A stretch of 64,000 bases of DNA from Chrysomallon squamiferum (Eukaryota; Mollusca; Gastropoda; Neomphalida; Peltospiridae). The stretch spans positions 12,739,995 to 12,803,994 of the forward strand of contig CM022672.1 in the NCBI GenBank assembly GCA_012295275.1, written 5' to 3'. Below, one piece after another: positions 24,201 to 59,983 of this stretch; the stretch's first letter is position 1, and every line of letters begins with the position of its first letter. The translations under genes and the position numbers were made by a program. The notes beneath the pieces are model-generated. The model was not told the origin of the DNA and did not search any database. It saw only the letters and a list, made by a program, of their open reading frames with translations.

Positions 24201-25323
24201 TCTCAAAGAAGTGAAAGGTAACCAGACTTAATAATCTTGTGTGAATCGTCCAAATCTTTAAAGTCGTCACAATTAAATAGATAATAAACGTAATTACCAT
24301 TTCACGCATACACCCAACTATACAGAGAGAGAGAGAGAGAGAAGAAGAAGAAGAAGAAGAAGATGAAGAAGAAGAAGAAGAAAGAAGAAGAGAAGTACAA
24401 TCAATAAAATAATAGACTTTAAATATTTCAGTACTACCTAAACATTTCTTCATTCAGATGTACTTACGAGTTTATTTTAAAATATCACACCTAGGGCCAC
24501 GGTAACTGTTATAGTCGCAGCTGGACGAATGTTTGTGCTGTAGTTCCCGAGTATAAAATAACGCAGAGCTGCCTCTTTAGTCGGATACTGGCAGCGTACC
24601 TCTACAATTTTAAACATATTATGATGTTGCGAAAGTTTTTGTAAACACTAAAAATTTCTACATTTTAACTCTCAGTCTTGGCATACTTTTTCACTAAAAG
24701 TATTGGACGAGGGATAATAACACATAACATAAATCCTATCCAGTTACTTTATGCCTTTTCCCGTTACAGCCAATGGCTCATATCAGAGGTTTGTCAAAGA
24801 GTTTGGTATCTGCTATCATGTCTAGATGAAGATGCATATAAACAATACTTTGTTCGAACTGAAAAAGAGTAACGGGTTTTAATCTCTTATAATCTGTATG
24901 ATCCTCAAATCAAACAATAGGATTCATCGTCGAATAAGAATGTTATGAGTAAGTCGTCAAACAAAATTTTATTTAATCTTTCGTTAATCTTTGAGATTAA
25001 ACAATACATATTTAAGGTATATGCCTTGAGCGCCATTTGAAAAAAAAAAAATTATATATATATATATATTAAAATAAAATAATTTTTGAAAATAAAGTAA
25101 GTATTCATTTAGTTTCTTAAGCTCCATGCCTATATAACTGGATATAGTTATATAGCATCATAATACAATATAGTATGCCACATTATGAACTGAATTACTA
25201 TAAGATACTAATGCACTAAACTACCGAACAGTAGTCCACCCTACCAGCTTAACCAAAATTTATTACAAAAACCTATTTACCTCTCTCTAATAGAAGCAAT
25301 AAAAATAACCAAACCATCGCCAT
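21255..25323 (-). pseudogene. nicotinic-receptor-like subunit, gene B, with stop and frameshift
   Basis: Same seven-exon plan as its neighbours: 25281-25323 (start and signal peptide MAMVWLFLLLLL), 24468-24601, 23893-23937, 23239-23348, 22856-23033, 22094-22451, 21255-21636. Of the six genes, its loop D/A region looks closest to classical nicotinic receptors (IWTDYRLRWNP). The Cys-loop is CEVNVQNYPFDSQEC and M2 starts DSGEKLGFSLTVLLS. Two lesions: exon 2 has an in-frame TAA at 24477-24479 where C and C2 read serine-leucine in LMSLNKL, and exon 7 is 382 nt, one base out of phase with A, C and D2 (413, 434, 446), so M4 (RMSYRDFAVVLDKLF) lies in a different frame from M3. Exon lengths otherwise match gene C, so the stop is not explained by my exon boundaries. 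Probably a pseudogene; two assembly errors are the alternative. Confidence 0.75.
23400..23825. repeat. cryptic (ACT)n repeat in gene B intron 3
   Basis: Degenerate three-base periodicity (act/att/gct) over about 400 bases between exons 3 and 4 of gene B. It produces long threonine-rich or valine-rich open frames that are composition artefacts. Confidence 0.8.
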
Positions 25324-34978
<9,655 letters not shown>

Positions 34979-37900
34979 TCAGACAATGAAAAACAAAAGA
35001 GTAGAACCTGTGATGATAGATAAACTAAAAACAAAAATCATGAAGAGAAAGGAATCGAGAATCTGAGCAAATTCTTTGTACGTCATAGTGTCAGAGTTAT
35101 CTTCCTTGTTCACACTGGTTTCCTCACGATACGGAGGAAGAAAATTTCCATTTTCAAACATCATGTGACGTCCAGATAAATTGTCTCTAAACGTAAAGCT
35201 TTTCAAATCACCTCCAGAAAATTCGGCAGGTGGCGCTGACCGTTTTGGAGGAGGGTTCCGTCTAAAACACAAAAACCATGTTACAGGTGACAAAACGTGA
35301 TGCGCACAGTTGTGAACGCGAACGGACACGCACGATGTTTCTTTACTGTTGTATAAAGATGAAATCCAGATACTGAAAAGTGTCACCACAGTCCGAATAA
35401 CCATGAGTGTTGAAAGATATATTTCTGAAACAAATGTACAAAATACATATATTTTTGTCTTTACAGTATTAAATGCTTAAAAAGTATTTTGGAATACAAT
35501 TATGTCTTTTAATCTACAGACATTTGCACAAATTCTACCGAAAAAATTCCCTATAGAAAACTAAATTTCATTAAACAAAATTGGCAAATTATTCTTGACA
35601 AATAACATCAAAACTGTTACTAGTATTGCTAAAGCGACCTCTGTTGTCGTTTTCTGTTTGTTTTATTGTTAACTGACAGACAACAGTGATAACGAATAAT
35701 TAATTTATTCTTACGTAACACTGATATTTTTGTAGAGATCGGAGGCAAGTTGCTTGTTACCATAGTGAGAAGTACAACATAGGAAAGCAGTACAGTAAGG
35801 GAGTATCCCAGCTTTTCTCCAGAGCCTAAAGGCACCATGAAAGTGAAAATCATAAGAACGGAATTCAGTATGATGGGAAGCAGAAGGTATTGACTGTAAA
35901 ACTGCCAGCGACGACTGAACGTCAACGAAAACGTCAAGGTGCGGAATAAATTGACGGAGTCTGAGTCGTTGGCCATAGTGACCTCTGAAGAAACGAATTT
36001 CCATTGCCCCGTGTTCAGAGTAGATGAATGTGTTCACTGGATTCTCGAGTTCTGGGACCAATCCTACCTCATTCTGGAAAGAGAAAAGGTAAAAAGAGGA
36101 TAATGTAAAAAAAAAAAAAAAAAAATCGAGAAAAAGGCATTTCAAATGAATGAGAGACAGAGAGAGGGAGGGAGAAAAGAGAAAATGAAGGAGAGAGAGA
36201 AAAAGTGAAAAAGAGTCAGATATTGTTGACTGTGTGAATACTGCCAGAAATTATAATCTGTTCGCAAAACGCGCAGTTCCGTGAAGGCACTTTATAATAT
36301 ATAAATCAATATTTTATATTAATCAGTTTAGATCGATCAGTTTGAGTTCGCTGATAACAAATCCTCACATATACATCATCAATATATGCGCTTAAACAAG
36401 CAGTCCTACCTACGGCAGCCTTCTTAAAGGTTCGGCAGATACCGACAGCCATTTTGTTATCTTCATTGTGATCCAGCACTTGACGTAAACCAGTAAACGA
36501 CTAAAAGAGGATCATGATCTTTGAACAGACAATTTGTGACATTATAAAGAAAAATATAAACGTCATTGAACTAGTTCACATAACACAGCTGTTTTTGTTT
36601 CTTCTTCTTCTTCTTCTTCATCTCCTTCTTCTGCCTCATTTTTCTTCATCCCAATCATTCTCAGCTTCTTCGTCATCATCTTCTTCTTTCAGTGTTCTTC
36701 ATCTCCTTTTTCTTCTTCTTCTTTCAATCTTCTTCTTCTCCTCCTCCTCCTTCTTCTTTTCTTCTGGATGTTAAAGAGGACGATTTTAAATACTTACTAA
36801 ATAGGCCCAGCCAGTCAGTCAATTCTGCTGCGATAAATAAACATTGATTTTAAAATTATTTTAAAAAACATAATAAAACTAACAAAACCAGTCTCGTCAA
36901 AGATAAAAAATAAAAATTAAAAAAATAATTAAAATAACAATAAAGTAAAAAGATAAAAATAATTAAAATTAAAATTAAAATTAAAATTAAAATTAAAATT
37001 GAATAAATAAATAAAGAGAGAAATAAAGAAAGTAAGATAGAAAATAACTGATTTCAGATCTACAGTTTATTGGATTAAAAACATTCTCAACACTCTGTTT
37101 TCATACAGACTGTATTTTTTATAGATTTTAGATCTTCAGCATCATATTAAGCTGCACTGGGTATAATAATAATTATTATTACTACTGATGACTCGATTTC
37201 ACGGACGAATAAGAGGGAGCACCGATCCAGAAAATGAAGAAGTCTCGAAACCTTTTACTTTAAACATTAACCCTAAAATTTACTGAAACATTAAACTTCA
37301 GAACACATAACAGCTGTATAATATAGTAACATAATAATGTAAGAACAATATATAGAGACTGCTGATTCAAGATTTTGTACTAACTTCTGACCGACACTAA
37401 TAGGCATCTTCTTTATCTTTTCTTACTACGTTCTCTTGGAGCCATAGAAGCTGTTGATAGTCACAAAAGAGATTTTTAATAATGGAAAAATGGCAATGAT
37501 TTGGAGGAAATTCTGTGCTGCTGCTCTACTCACAAATATTTACAACTGCCATCTACCGGACACTTCACGAGTTGCTAGTACGTGTCTGGGAAATGACAAT
37601 AAGTTTAAATTTTGTGATTTTTCCAGGGTTTTTTTCCCCCGGAATTCTCGAAATCGAAGGTGAACCACGCTATAGTGCTGCTGTTGCTGCTATTACTACT
37701 ATTATTTTCAAAACCTTTGTGTTACTTACTCATTCTTGATAAGTAACGTAGGCTTCCAGATTTTCTTGTGATTGACTATAATATCTGAAATGTTGTTGTA
37801 GTCGTTGGCGTTCCATTGAAGTCGAGGATCCCACCAAGTCTTGATTGACAAAAAAAAAAAAAAAAAATAAAAATAAAAATAATAAAACTATAGTTATAAA

Positions 37901-38321
37901 TGTGGTATTGTAATAGTATATGAATCACTGTTGTACTACAACTGCTACTGTTACCACTAAATTACTGCTGCTGCAGTTGTTCTACCACTTCTACTACTAC
38001 TACTGCTATTATTGATGATCATTAAGTAAAACTGGACCCCAAAAATGTGGCGCCATTATTGAAGTGATTATTAATTTGCAGGTCTTTTTAATAAATATAT
38101 TATTTTAATTATCAGTTGTATATTACTACAACTGATTCAACAGTTCTTTGATATAAGTATAGACATACTCTACTGTTTTCTGTTTTATTAATATTATAAA
38201 CACTAATCTTGTTCTAAAAGAAAAATCTGCACCTGTTATTTATTTCAGATTTAAGAAAAAATAAGAAATCACTTACTGAGTACCAAACAACAGTCAGTAA
38301 CATCCTCTGTTTACTGATGTC
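34979..38321 (-). pseudogene. nicotinic-receptor-like subunit, gene D, 5'-truncated pseudogene
   Basis: Remnant exons in coding order: exon 3 38277-38321, exon 4 37730-37839, exon 5 residue about 36797-36900, exon 6 35715-36073, exon 7 34979-35424. Compared with its twin D2 it has three independent lesions. Exons 1 and 2 are missing, because the duplication junction falls in the intron between exons 2 and 3. Exon 5, which should encode the Cys-loop, has lost its middle (D2 55743-55890) and its ends are scrambled with intron sequence. Exon 6 is 359 instead of 358 nt because of an extra G at 36006, which shifts the frame before M1. Exons 4 and 7 are still almost identical to D2. No start codon or signal peptide can be assigned. 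A dead copy, possibly still transcribed. Confidence 0.88.
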
Positions 38322-38533
38322 CTGGAAAAAAATAATAGTAAAAAAAAATATATAAAAATTTTGATCTCTAAGGGATTTTAGTAAACCAGACGAATATTAG
38401 TACAGCTTTTATTTCGTTAATTGTCAGTCATCATGATAACTTTCTGTCATAATCCTTGTTTTATGTTCTGAATATTTATACGCATCATTGGTATTATGTT
38501 CGATTTAGAGACAGAGAGGCAGACACACACCGC

Positions 38534-38571
<38 letters not shown>

Positions 38572-38639
38572 TGTGTATATGTGTGTATGTGTTATATCCA
38601 ATTTGTTTTCACAGGTACACAATCAGATAAAGAAACATA

Positions 38640-38742
<103 letters not shown>

Positions 38743-38875
38743 AAACAAAAGTCAAGGTAATTTATTTCATTTTGTTATTTATTTTTGGCTATTTACACAA
38801 AAACGTATTTTTCACAGATCAGTCCTCGGCTTAGTTTATATCTGTCACAGTTCTAATCCAAGCAGACAGATCTCT

Positions 38876-43994
<5,119 letters not shown>

Positions 43995-44124
43995 ATCGCC
44001 GTGAATTCGTATACTAGTTTTGAACACGTAAAACCCTTGTCTGATTTAGCTATATAACTTAAGGTCGACTGAAATTAGAGGGATTATGATTACTACATGT
44101 TACATATATAATGCTGCCAAGATG

Positions 44125-44133
44125 ATCAAGGAA
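44125..44133. repeat. LINE target-site duplication, left copy (atcaaggaa)
   Basis: The nine bases are identical to 50810-50818 on the other side of the LINE. They occur once, uninterrupted, at 32066-32074 in the first duplication unit. Confidence 0.85.
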
Positions 44134-44621
44134 TTCTTCTCACAACACACGCTTGATCGTCGTCACGGTCGGTCCCGACATGGTGTAAGCCCGGAAGATA
44201 AGCTGTGAAGATTACTCACGAACGGATTGTGGATTGTGCTTTGTGCTGACTGAGCGGAATTCAGAAACGAAAAAGATACTGTACCTTTTTCTTTATTTAT
44301 TTAGATTTAAATTCTTATTTATATTATTTGTAGGCTTTTGTATTATTGTTACTTTTATTACTTTTCTTTTTTCTTTTCTGCTGTTTGCTACTCTTTTACT
44401 TTCCGGTATCTCAAATAACCGATATATCTTTTATCTTTATCTCGATCTGAAAGTGAGTTGCGTTCAGCTTTAGTCTTTTTTGAATTAATATAGAATTGTC
44501 TATATATTTAAAAAATAATAATAATAATACATTCAAATATATTTTTGAAACCGATATATTTAAAAAAAAAAAAAAAAAACCCACACAAAACAACAACAAC
44601 CCATACACTTACACAACAAAC

Positions 44622-46100
44622 ATGGCAACAAAAAACATCAACATTTACAGCTCGGGAACTGACATCTCAGATATGGAAACAAGGGTTCCAAAACGACCTA
44701 GGGACAGGAGCCCTAGCTCCGTGGAAAAAACACACAATAGGAAACAAAAGAAAAAAACAGAAAATACAGTTCAACACACGCAATCGGACACAGAAATAAC
44801 CGAACAACAAAAAATTATTAATAGAAATCTGCACATCTTGGAAAGGCTAAGGGAAACCGACAGCGAAGACGAAACCGAACCAAATGCATGGAAAATTATA
44901 AAAAGGAAAAAAACAAAACACACCCACAGCCGAAGCACCATTGCAGTTCACAATAAAAATTACACAAACATCAACAAACAGTTGCGCTACTTAATAGAAG
45001 CGCAAGTACATATTATGGACAAAACGACAAAAGTCAACAAAAATAAAAACGAAAAGGAAATCTACTTCGAAGTAGACACAAAAACACTGAAAACAATCGG
45101 GCCCAACATTACAATCTGGGACGAAACATTTGTTGTCAGGGTTTTAGCCAAACTAATCCCTGACACTAAACAAACACAGAAAACACCCACACCACAACCC
45201 AGAAAAACACTACTTGCAACACCGCAGCCAAAACAAACTCCTATTACCAAACAACAACAACAACAACCCAAACACACAACAAAACCAAAAGAAACAACAA
45301 TATACAAATACATTTCTAAAGATTTGGGTTTTTATTACCCACATGCAAACAAACTAGATTTCTTTGAAATATTCAACAAAGAACTAGTACACCAAACAAA
45401 TTCGACACTTGTCGGTGTGGAAATGTGGAGAAAGCCAAATTACTGGACCACACTGACATTTAACAAAAAACTTACAAACACAACCATCACCATTGATGGG
45501 TACAAGTACACACTGGCAGAAATGAGGCCGCAGTTGCCCAAGTGCGGCCACTGTCAGAAATGGGGGCACATCACAAACCAGTGCTCCCACAGACACAACC
45601 CGAAACACTTAACGTGCAGTTTCTGTGGTGGAAATCACCACAGAAACTCAGGCCTATGCCGGTCTCTGGCAAAATGCGCAAATTGCCAGGGACCACACGA
45701 ATCACACTACAAGATGTGTCCAGCAAAAATGAAAGCAACCAACAATTTCGAGCACAATAGGAGAGAGAACAAAATTTTACAAAACGTGAACAAAAAATGC
45801 CAGAAGATAGAAGAAAAAACCAAAACCATTATAGAAACAAAAATTAATCAACACAACGAGAAACCAAAAGACAATCTCGACAGGGAGGTCAGGATAGCAG
45901 AAATCCACAAAATCATTGTATGCCTCCTGATTGAGCTTCAGAACATCAGGACCAATAAAGGAAACACAAATGATGAAGCCAATCTGGAGCAGACAGTAGC
46001 CCAGATAATTGAAGACAGCTTGGGCTTCAAGATCGACACACATGACAAAAGACTAAAATTACATACAGACAGGAGAAATCCTACAAACACAAAACAGTGA
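44622..46100 (+). CDS. LINE ORF1, gag-like nucleic-acid-binding protein
   Basis: Predicted RNA-binding partner of the retrotransposon RNA. An ATG at 44622 after an A/C-rich leader gives 492 aa and an intact frame. The N-terminal half is very basic and Asn/Thr/Lys-rich, with Gln/Pro-rich stretches. Residues about 270-350 form a more conserved block (GFYYPHANKLDFFEIFN). Three zinc knuckles follow at about residues 305-360: CGHCQKWGHITNQC (Cx2Cx4Hx4C), CSFCGGNHHRNSGLC and CANCQGPHESHYKMC. The C-terminal tail is charged. The stop TGA overlaps the first in-frame codon of ORF2 in gtga, suggesting coupled translation of ORF2, since no ATG lies at the start of the ORF2 frame. Confidence 0.85.
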   Translation: MATKNINIYSSGTDISDMETRVPKRPRDRSPSSVEKTHNRKQKKKTENTVQHTQSDTEITEQQKIINRNLHILERLRETDSEDETEPNAWKIIKRKKTKHTHSRSTIAVHNKNYTNINKQLRYLIEAQVHIMDKTTKVNKNKNEKEIYFEVDTKTLKTIGPNITIWDETFVVRVLAKLIPDTKQTQKTPTPQPRKTLLATPQPKQTPITKQQQQQPKHTTKPKETTIYKYISKDLGFYYPHANKLDFFEIFNKELVHQTNSTLVGVEMWRKPNYWTTLTFNKKLTNTTITIDGYKYTLAEMRPQLPKCGHCQKWGHITNQCSHRHNPKHLTCSFCGGNHHRNSGLCRSLAKCANCQGPHESHYKMCPAKMKATNNFEHNRRENKILQNVNKKCQKIEEKTKTIIETKINQHNEKPKDNLDREVRIAEIHKIIVCLLIELQNIRTNKGNTNDEANLEQTVAQIIEDSLGFKIDTHDKRLKLHTDRRNPTNTKQ

Positions 46101-49100
46101 ACAAAAACAAAACAAAACAAAACAGTAACAACCATTTACAAACTCTTCACGACAAGCACGCCAAGAACACAGGTCTCTCCGTCCTTCAATGGAACGCCAA
46201 AGGCCTTCACTCAACAGGCCACGGAGACGAACTACTACACTTCCTGGCCTCCACTACAAACACACCGGACATAATATGCATTCAAGAAACATGGCTGGGA
46301 CATTACAACAAAAACAACAAAACAACAAAAACCTTTACGGTCCCCGGGTACCAAAGTCATTACGTCAACAGATACAACAGCACCCGGGGAGGCATCATGA
46401 CTCTCGTCAAACAAGACATTCCACACACCAAGCTGAACCAAGCCAAAGTACACGCCAACATAGAAATATTAAGTATCACAGTACACAACAACAATCAAAA
46501 CATCGACATCATTAACGTATACAGCCCACCCACTCCCGCACTACACACCATTCAAACCCCGGATTTAAACAAAATGATCACAACAAAGAACAAGGTCATT
46601 ATAGTGGGCGATTTCAACTGTCACAACACCCTATGGGGTGGCTCGACAGACGACAGCCCTGGAATCGTCCTCGAAGATTTCCTGGAACAAAACCAGCTGG
46701 TCTGTTTGAACGACGGAACATTCACATACACTAGCGACATCAATGGGGGCCAAACCGCCATTGATGTAACGACATCGCAGCACTCTCCGAATGGCAAGTG
46801 CTCGATGAGCTAAACAGCGACCACCACCCGATACTCACCAACTACAACAGCAAGAACACCTTCTCGGACAGATCCATCTTCACACCGAAATGGAACTTCA
46901 ACAAAGCGGACTGGGAAGGCTTCTACAAAGCATGCAGAAACATCAACACGCAGAACCCCAACGACATCGACGCCTACTGCGCATCACTCACCAACACGAT
47001 ACACTCCATTGCAATCAAATACATACCGAAAACCAGAAAATGCACCGGCAAAATATCCACTCCCTGGTGGACGGAACGCATAGAAAACAAATGCAAGGAG
47101 AGAAACAAATACAGAAGACAATATAAAAAAGACAGAAATCATTCTACGCACGAAAAATATAAAATATCAAAAAAAGAAGTTTCCAACCTAATACTCACAG
47201 CGAAACAAGAACACTGGGAACTTTTTTGCAACAACATCGACCACAAAACATCAGTCAAAGACATGTGGGCCAAAGTAAAAAACATTCAAGGAAAAAACCC
47301 CACAGAATTAACACTCTCGGCAAAAGCAACTTCGCATTCACTGACAAGCAAAAAGCGGACCTACTCAGCCAAACCTTCGCCAAGTCCAGCAGCAATTCGA
47401 ACTTCCCACTGAAGTTCGCAAAGAAACAACTGGACAACCAAGCAATCGGCGAACACTCCGCAGACACAGAAAACAGAAAATACAATCAACTATTCAACAT
47501 CCGTGAATTAAAACAAGCACTCAAAAACAAGAAAAGTACAGCCACGGGGCCAGATAAAATAAGCTACACAATATTACAACATCTACCAGACGAAACCCTA
47601 CTGGTTATACTAGAACTTTACAACGCAATATGGACCACCGGCAAGATTCCAACAAACTGGAAACACGCCGAATGTTTCAGCTTGCCCAAACCACACAAAG
47701 ATCACTCATTACCCAACAGCTACAGGCCGATCACGCTGACGTCACATATATGTAAAACTTTCGAAACAATGATCAACACACTCCTGAACCAGCATTTAAA
47801 CGACAACAATTTAATCAGCAAATTTCAAAGCGGCTTCAGGAAGAAACACAGCACTAACGACCAGATCACACGCCTGCATACATCAATTAATCAATCTTTT
47901 CGAAAATCAAAAAAAGTCATAGCAGTTTTTTTAGACATTGAAAAAGCATTCGACATGGTATGGAGGGAAGGACTATTAGTTAAATTAATAAATAACAACA
48001 TTAAAGGCAACATGTTCAACTTTATCAAAGACTTTATCAACAACAGATCCATAGCAGTCAAAATAAACGGTCACACCTCAGAGAAAACGACAATCGAAAA
48101 CGGCATCCCCCAAGGATCCGTGATCTCGCCCACACTCTTCAACATCTACATCAACGACATCGTCACAGCACTCGACCAACAAGACAACGACAGAAATCCG
48201 CCAAAGGAGCCGATAAATACAGCACTCTTTGCAGACGACTGCGCCTTTTGGCGGGCAGGAAGATCGACCGCAGCAATACAGAAACAAATACAAAAAGACT
48301 TAAACAACATAAACGATTGGGCGTTGAAATGGGGCATAAAGATTTCTCTTTCGAAAACGACGTGCCTCCTTTTCAACAAGAAATCAGACAACAGCAAGAT
48401 CACTCTCAACATCGACAACAACTTCATAACACAAACAAAGACATTCAAATTTCTAGGTGTGACATTCGACAGTCAACTCAACTTCCGATGCCACATACAC
48501 AACATAATTGCCTCCTGCAAAAAAACAATCAATCTTCTAAAGTTAATTTCTGGAACCAGTTGGGGAGCAAACGAGTCAACGCTGATTTTGATACACAAAG
48601 CGTGTATTCTCTCCAAGCTCGACTACGGAGCCACGGCTTACTCGAATGCTCCCAAACTTTATTTTAAAAAAACTAGATATAATCCAATCAAGTGCCCTCA
48701 GGGTGATCGGCCACCTGCCAAACACAACACCATCCGACAGCCTCCTGTCGGAATACAGCATCCAACCATTAAAATACAGAAGAAAACTGCAGCTACTAAA
48801 ATACAACCTGAAAATACACACACTCAACACAGACCACCCGGTCAAGGATCTGGTCCCCGACCAACAAAGAATAGGACAACTCTTTAAATCGCATAGTCTA
48901 CTACTATCGAATTTCCCGACAACAGCTAGCGAAATCGAAAGGGAAACAGGAATTGGTGAAATGCCACTGCCGGCATACCACAAAGAAAGAAAACCGACAA
49001 TCAACACACCTTTCCTGATAAAAAGAGAAACTGACAAAACAGAGATCCAACCATTCAAAAAAATCATTTTTTTGGCAGCAGCAAACGACCACTACAAACA

Positions 49101-49975
49101 ACACACGCACATCTACACTGACGGATCCAAAAACCCAGACAACGGGAGAGTAGGATTCGCCTTCATAGCTCAAGATCACACAAACAAACCCATATGCATA
49201 CAATTCGGCCGTATCAGAAATCACCTTTCGGTATACACGGCCGAGTTGGTAGCCATCATCAGAGCCATGCTGTGGGTTAAACACAACAACAACAAACACA
49301 CAGTCATTTTCTCGGACAGTCTAAGTTCCGTGATCTCAATACAATCCGGAAGTTCAAGCAGACCAGACCTGCTCAGCAAAATACAACAAATACACGAAGA
49401 AATACAACACGACAAGAAAGAAGTAACCATCGAGTGGCTCCCAGCACACGTCGGCATCATCGGCAACGAACTTGCCGACCATTACGCCAAAGAGTCACTC
49501 ACCATTAAAGACGAAGACATCTGCACAGACATACATTACGGAATAAACGAAATCGTCTCCATCGCTGCCAAACATTACGACAAACAATGGCAGAACGAAT
49601 GGAACAACACGAAAAACAAATGGCACTTAAACATCAAACCACTCGCCAAAACACCCAAAATCACACTCGCCAACAAACTACACAACAACAATCTCACCAA
49701 AGCCAGAATTGGTTACTCAACCAACCTAAACGCAATTCTATACAAACATAACATCATCACATCACCCAACTGCAGTTGCGGACTCTCAGAAACCATGAAA
49801 CACTACTTGTTTCACTGTCCAAACTTTGCCAAGGAAAGACAAGCACTACGCAATATATTGGAGGAACTAAAAATCGAGTTCACGCTCCAACACATCCTGG
49901 CACCAAACGTGAAAGACAGAGTTAGTCCTCGCTGCAGTAACAAATTACATTCTCAAAACAAAACACAAACTATAA
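46097..49975 (+). pseudogene. LINE ORF2: endonuclease, reverse transcriptase, RNase H, broken by frameshifts
   Basis: Domains in order: APE-like endonuclease with QWNAKGL, IQETWL, VGDFNCHNTLWG and SDHHPI (46160-46840); reverse transcriptase with FLDIEKAFD (motif A), GIPQGSVISPTLFNIYIND (motif B) and FADD as the catalytic box (about 47520-48560); RNase H with YTDGSKN, AELVAI, FSDSLSS and AHVGIIGNELADHYAK, giving the acidic catalytic set (about 49110-49490); then a Cys-His cluster CSCGLSETMKHYLFHC (about 49770-49820). The frame changes near 46765, 47313, 48650 (in an A7 run) and 49925. Past the last shift the natural end is a TAA at 49973-49975. Catalytic residues are present, so damage is recent or partly due to assembly error. 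Confidence 0.88.
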
Positions 49976-50809
49976 ACCTTTTTTTTTTTTTTTTTTTTTT
50001 TTCACACGAAAACAAACAACAATTATATAAATGTATTGACCTGCGGATTGATTGGTTGAACAGCTGATGGATCTACGGATGGATCGGCTGATTGACGAAT
50101 CAATTTGAATGGCCAATTAAATTAATAATTAAAAAATGATAAACATACTATACGAACCCACTTTCAGACACTACTAACCCGGTTATGGTGTCTCATTTCA
50201 ATTTAATTTTTTTTAATTTAATTAATTTAATTACTTTTTTTTTTTTTTTTTTATAGTCCTAGCTTCAGGATTTATAACATCTTTTAAATTAAAATAAAAT
50301 GTAAATAAGTTAACTACATTTATGTTCTTATTTGTTTTAGTTGCAGGTTTTTTTTATAATATCTTTTAAAACAATAAAAAGACCATTGGCAAAAAAAAAA
50401 AAAAACAGTTTGGACCACGTGGACCATAAGGAAGCAGCCAAAAAAGGAACAACAACAGCAGCCAAAAAAAAACAACAACAGCAGCCAAAAAGAAACAACG
50501 ACAGCAGCCAAGAGCAGAACAACCAGGACGGCAAACAACACAGACCCGGTGATGGCTGAGAGATTGTGCCGGATATCACGGGGGGCGGATTGCGGCTGCG
50601 ATACATCCGTACCGACTCGTTACGATCCGATATGCTGGACATTTCCTTGTGTCCTGCAATCGTGGCGAGAATCCATTCTTTTCCCTACCCAAAACTCTTT
50701 TCTGCGACGGACGCGCCCGCTGACCTGCCAGAAGGCGTGCCCGTCGCAGACGTGCTTCACAACAGCTTGCTCTGATTAGCACGTTAATTTTTTTCCAATT
50801 CCAATTCCA
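49976..50809 (+). other. LINE 3' UTR and tail
   Basis: Contains two poly-T runs (about 49980-50002 and 50236-50252), a tandem array of agcagccaaaa-type units at about 50434-50515 and a GC-richer segment at about 50540-50775. It ends in ttccaattccaattcca. No coding capacity; the open frames here are short. Confidence 0.7.
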
Positions 50810-50818
50810 ATCAAGGAA
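50810..50818. repeat. LINE target-site duplication, right copy (atcaaggaa)
   Basis: Perfect match to 44125-44133. The sequence that follows (gactgcggaaagattt) continues the unit 1 sequence at 32075 onward. Confidence 0.85.
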
Positions 50819-59478
<8,660 letters not shown>

Positions 59479-59930
59479 TAAAATGACTGCTGTTTCCGAA
59501 GGGTTATTTTTTAACGTATATTCTAAAAACAAAACAAAATATGTTTGTTTTATGGTTTAGATATGTTATATATAAACCTTTTTTTTTTCTTTTCCTTTCA
59601 TTAAATATTGTGTTTCAGAAGAGCAGACATGAACAAACAGCACATGATTATGGAAAAGCTTTTTGTTGACGCGTACGTTCTTAACAATGGAATACTTGAA
59701 GTGTGTAACTGTTCACATGCCAATAATGGACGACAGAAATATGTACTGGACCAAGCATGTCCAGCTTGACTTTCACCTTTTCTACCACAAGGTCAATGAA
59801 TAAATAATAATCTCTAGGGACATCATAAAGACATTTACAGTACGATCTCTTTTGTTACTCTACGTACTTTCCGATATCACTTAACTATCTCTGATTTCAC
59901 TCTCTAGAAGTATATATGTATATGTGTGTG

Positions 59931-59983
<53 letters not shown>

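Larger units (their letters stand above)
44134..50809 (+). mobile_element. full-length-looking non-LTR retrotransposon (LINE), I-group, with RNase H
   Basis: About 6.68 kb, sense on the plus strand, opposite to the receptor genes. Order: about 490-base 5' leader, ORF1 with three zinc knuckles (44622-46100), ORF2 with APE-type endonuclease, reverse transcriptase, RNase H and a terminal Cys-His motif (46097-49975), about 830-base 3' UTR, and a tail of ccaatt repeats (about 50794-50809) instead of poly-A. The 9-bp flanking duplications and paralogous empty site fix both ends. RNase H plus a short tandem-repeat tail fits the I/Nimb/Ingi-like group; the exact clade was not determined. ORF2 carries four frame changes, so this copy is presumably inactive. 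Confidence 0.92.
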
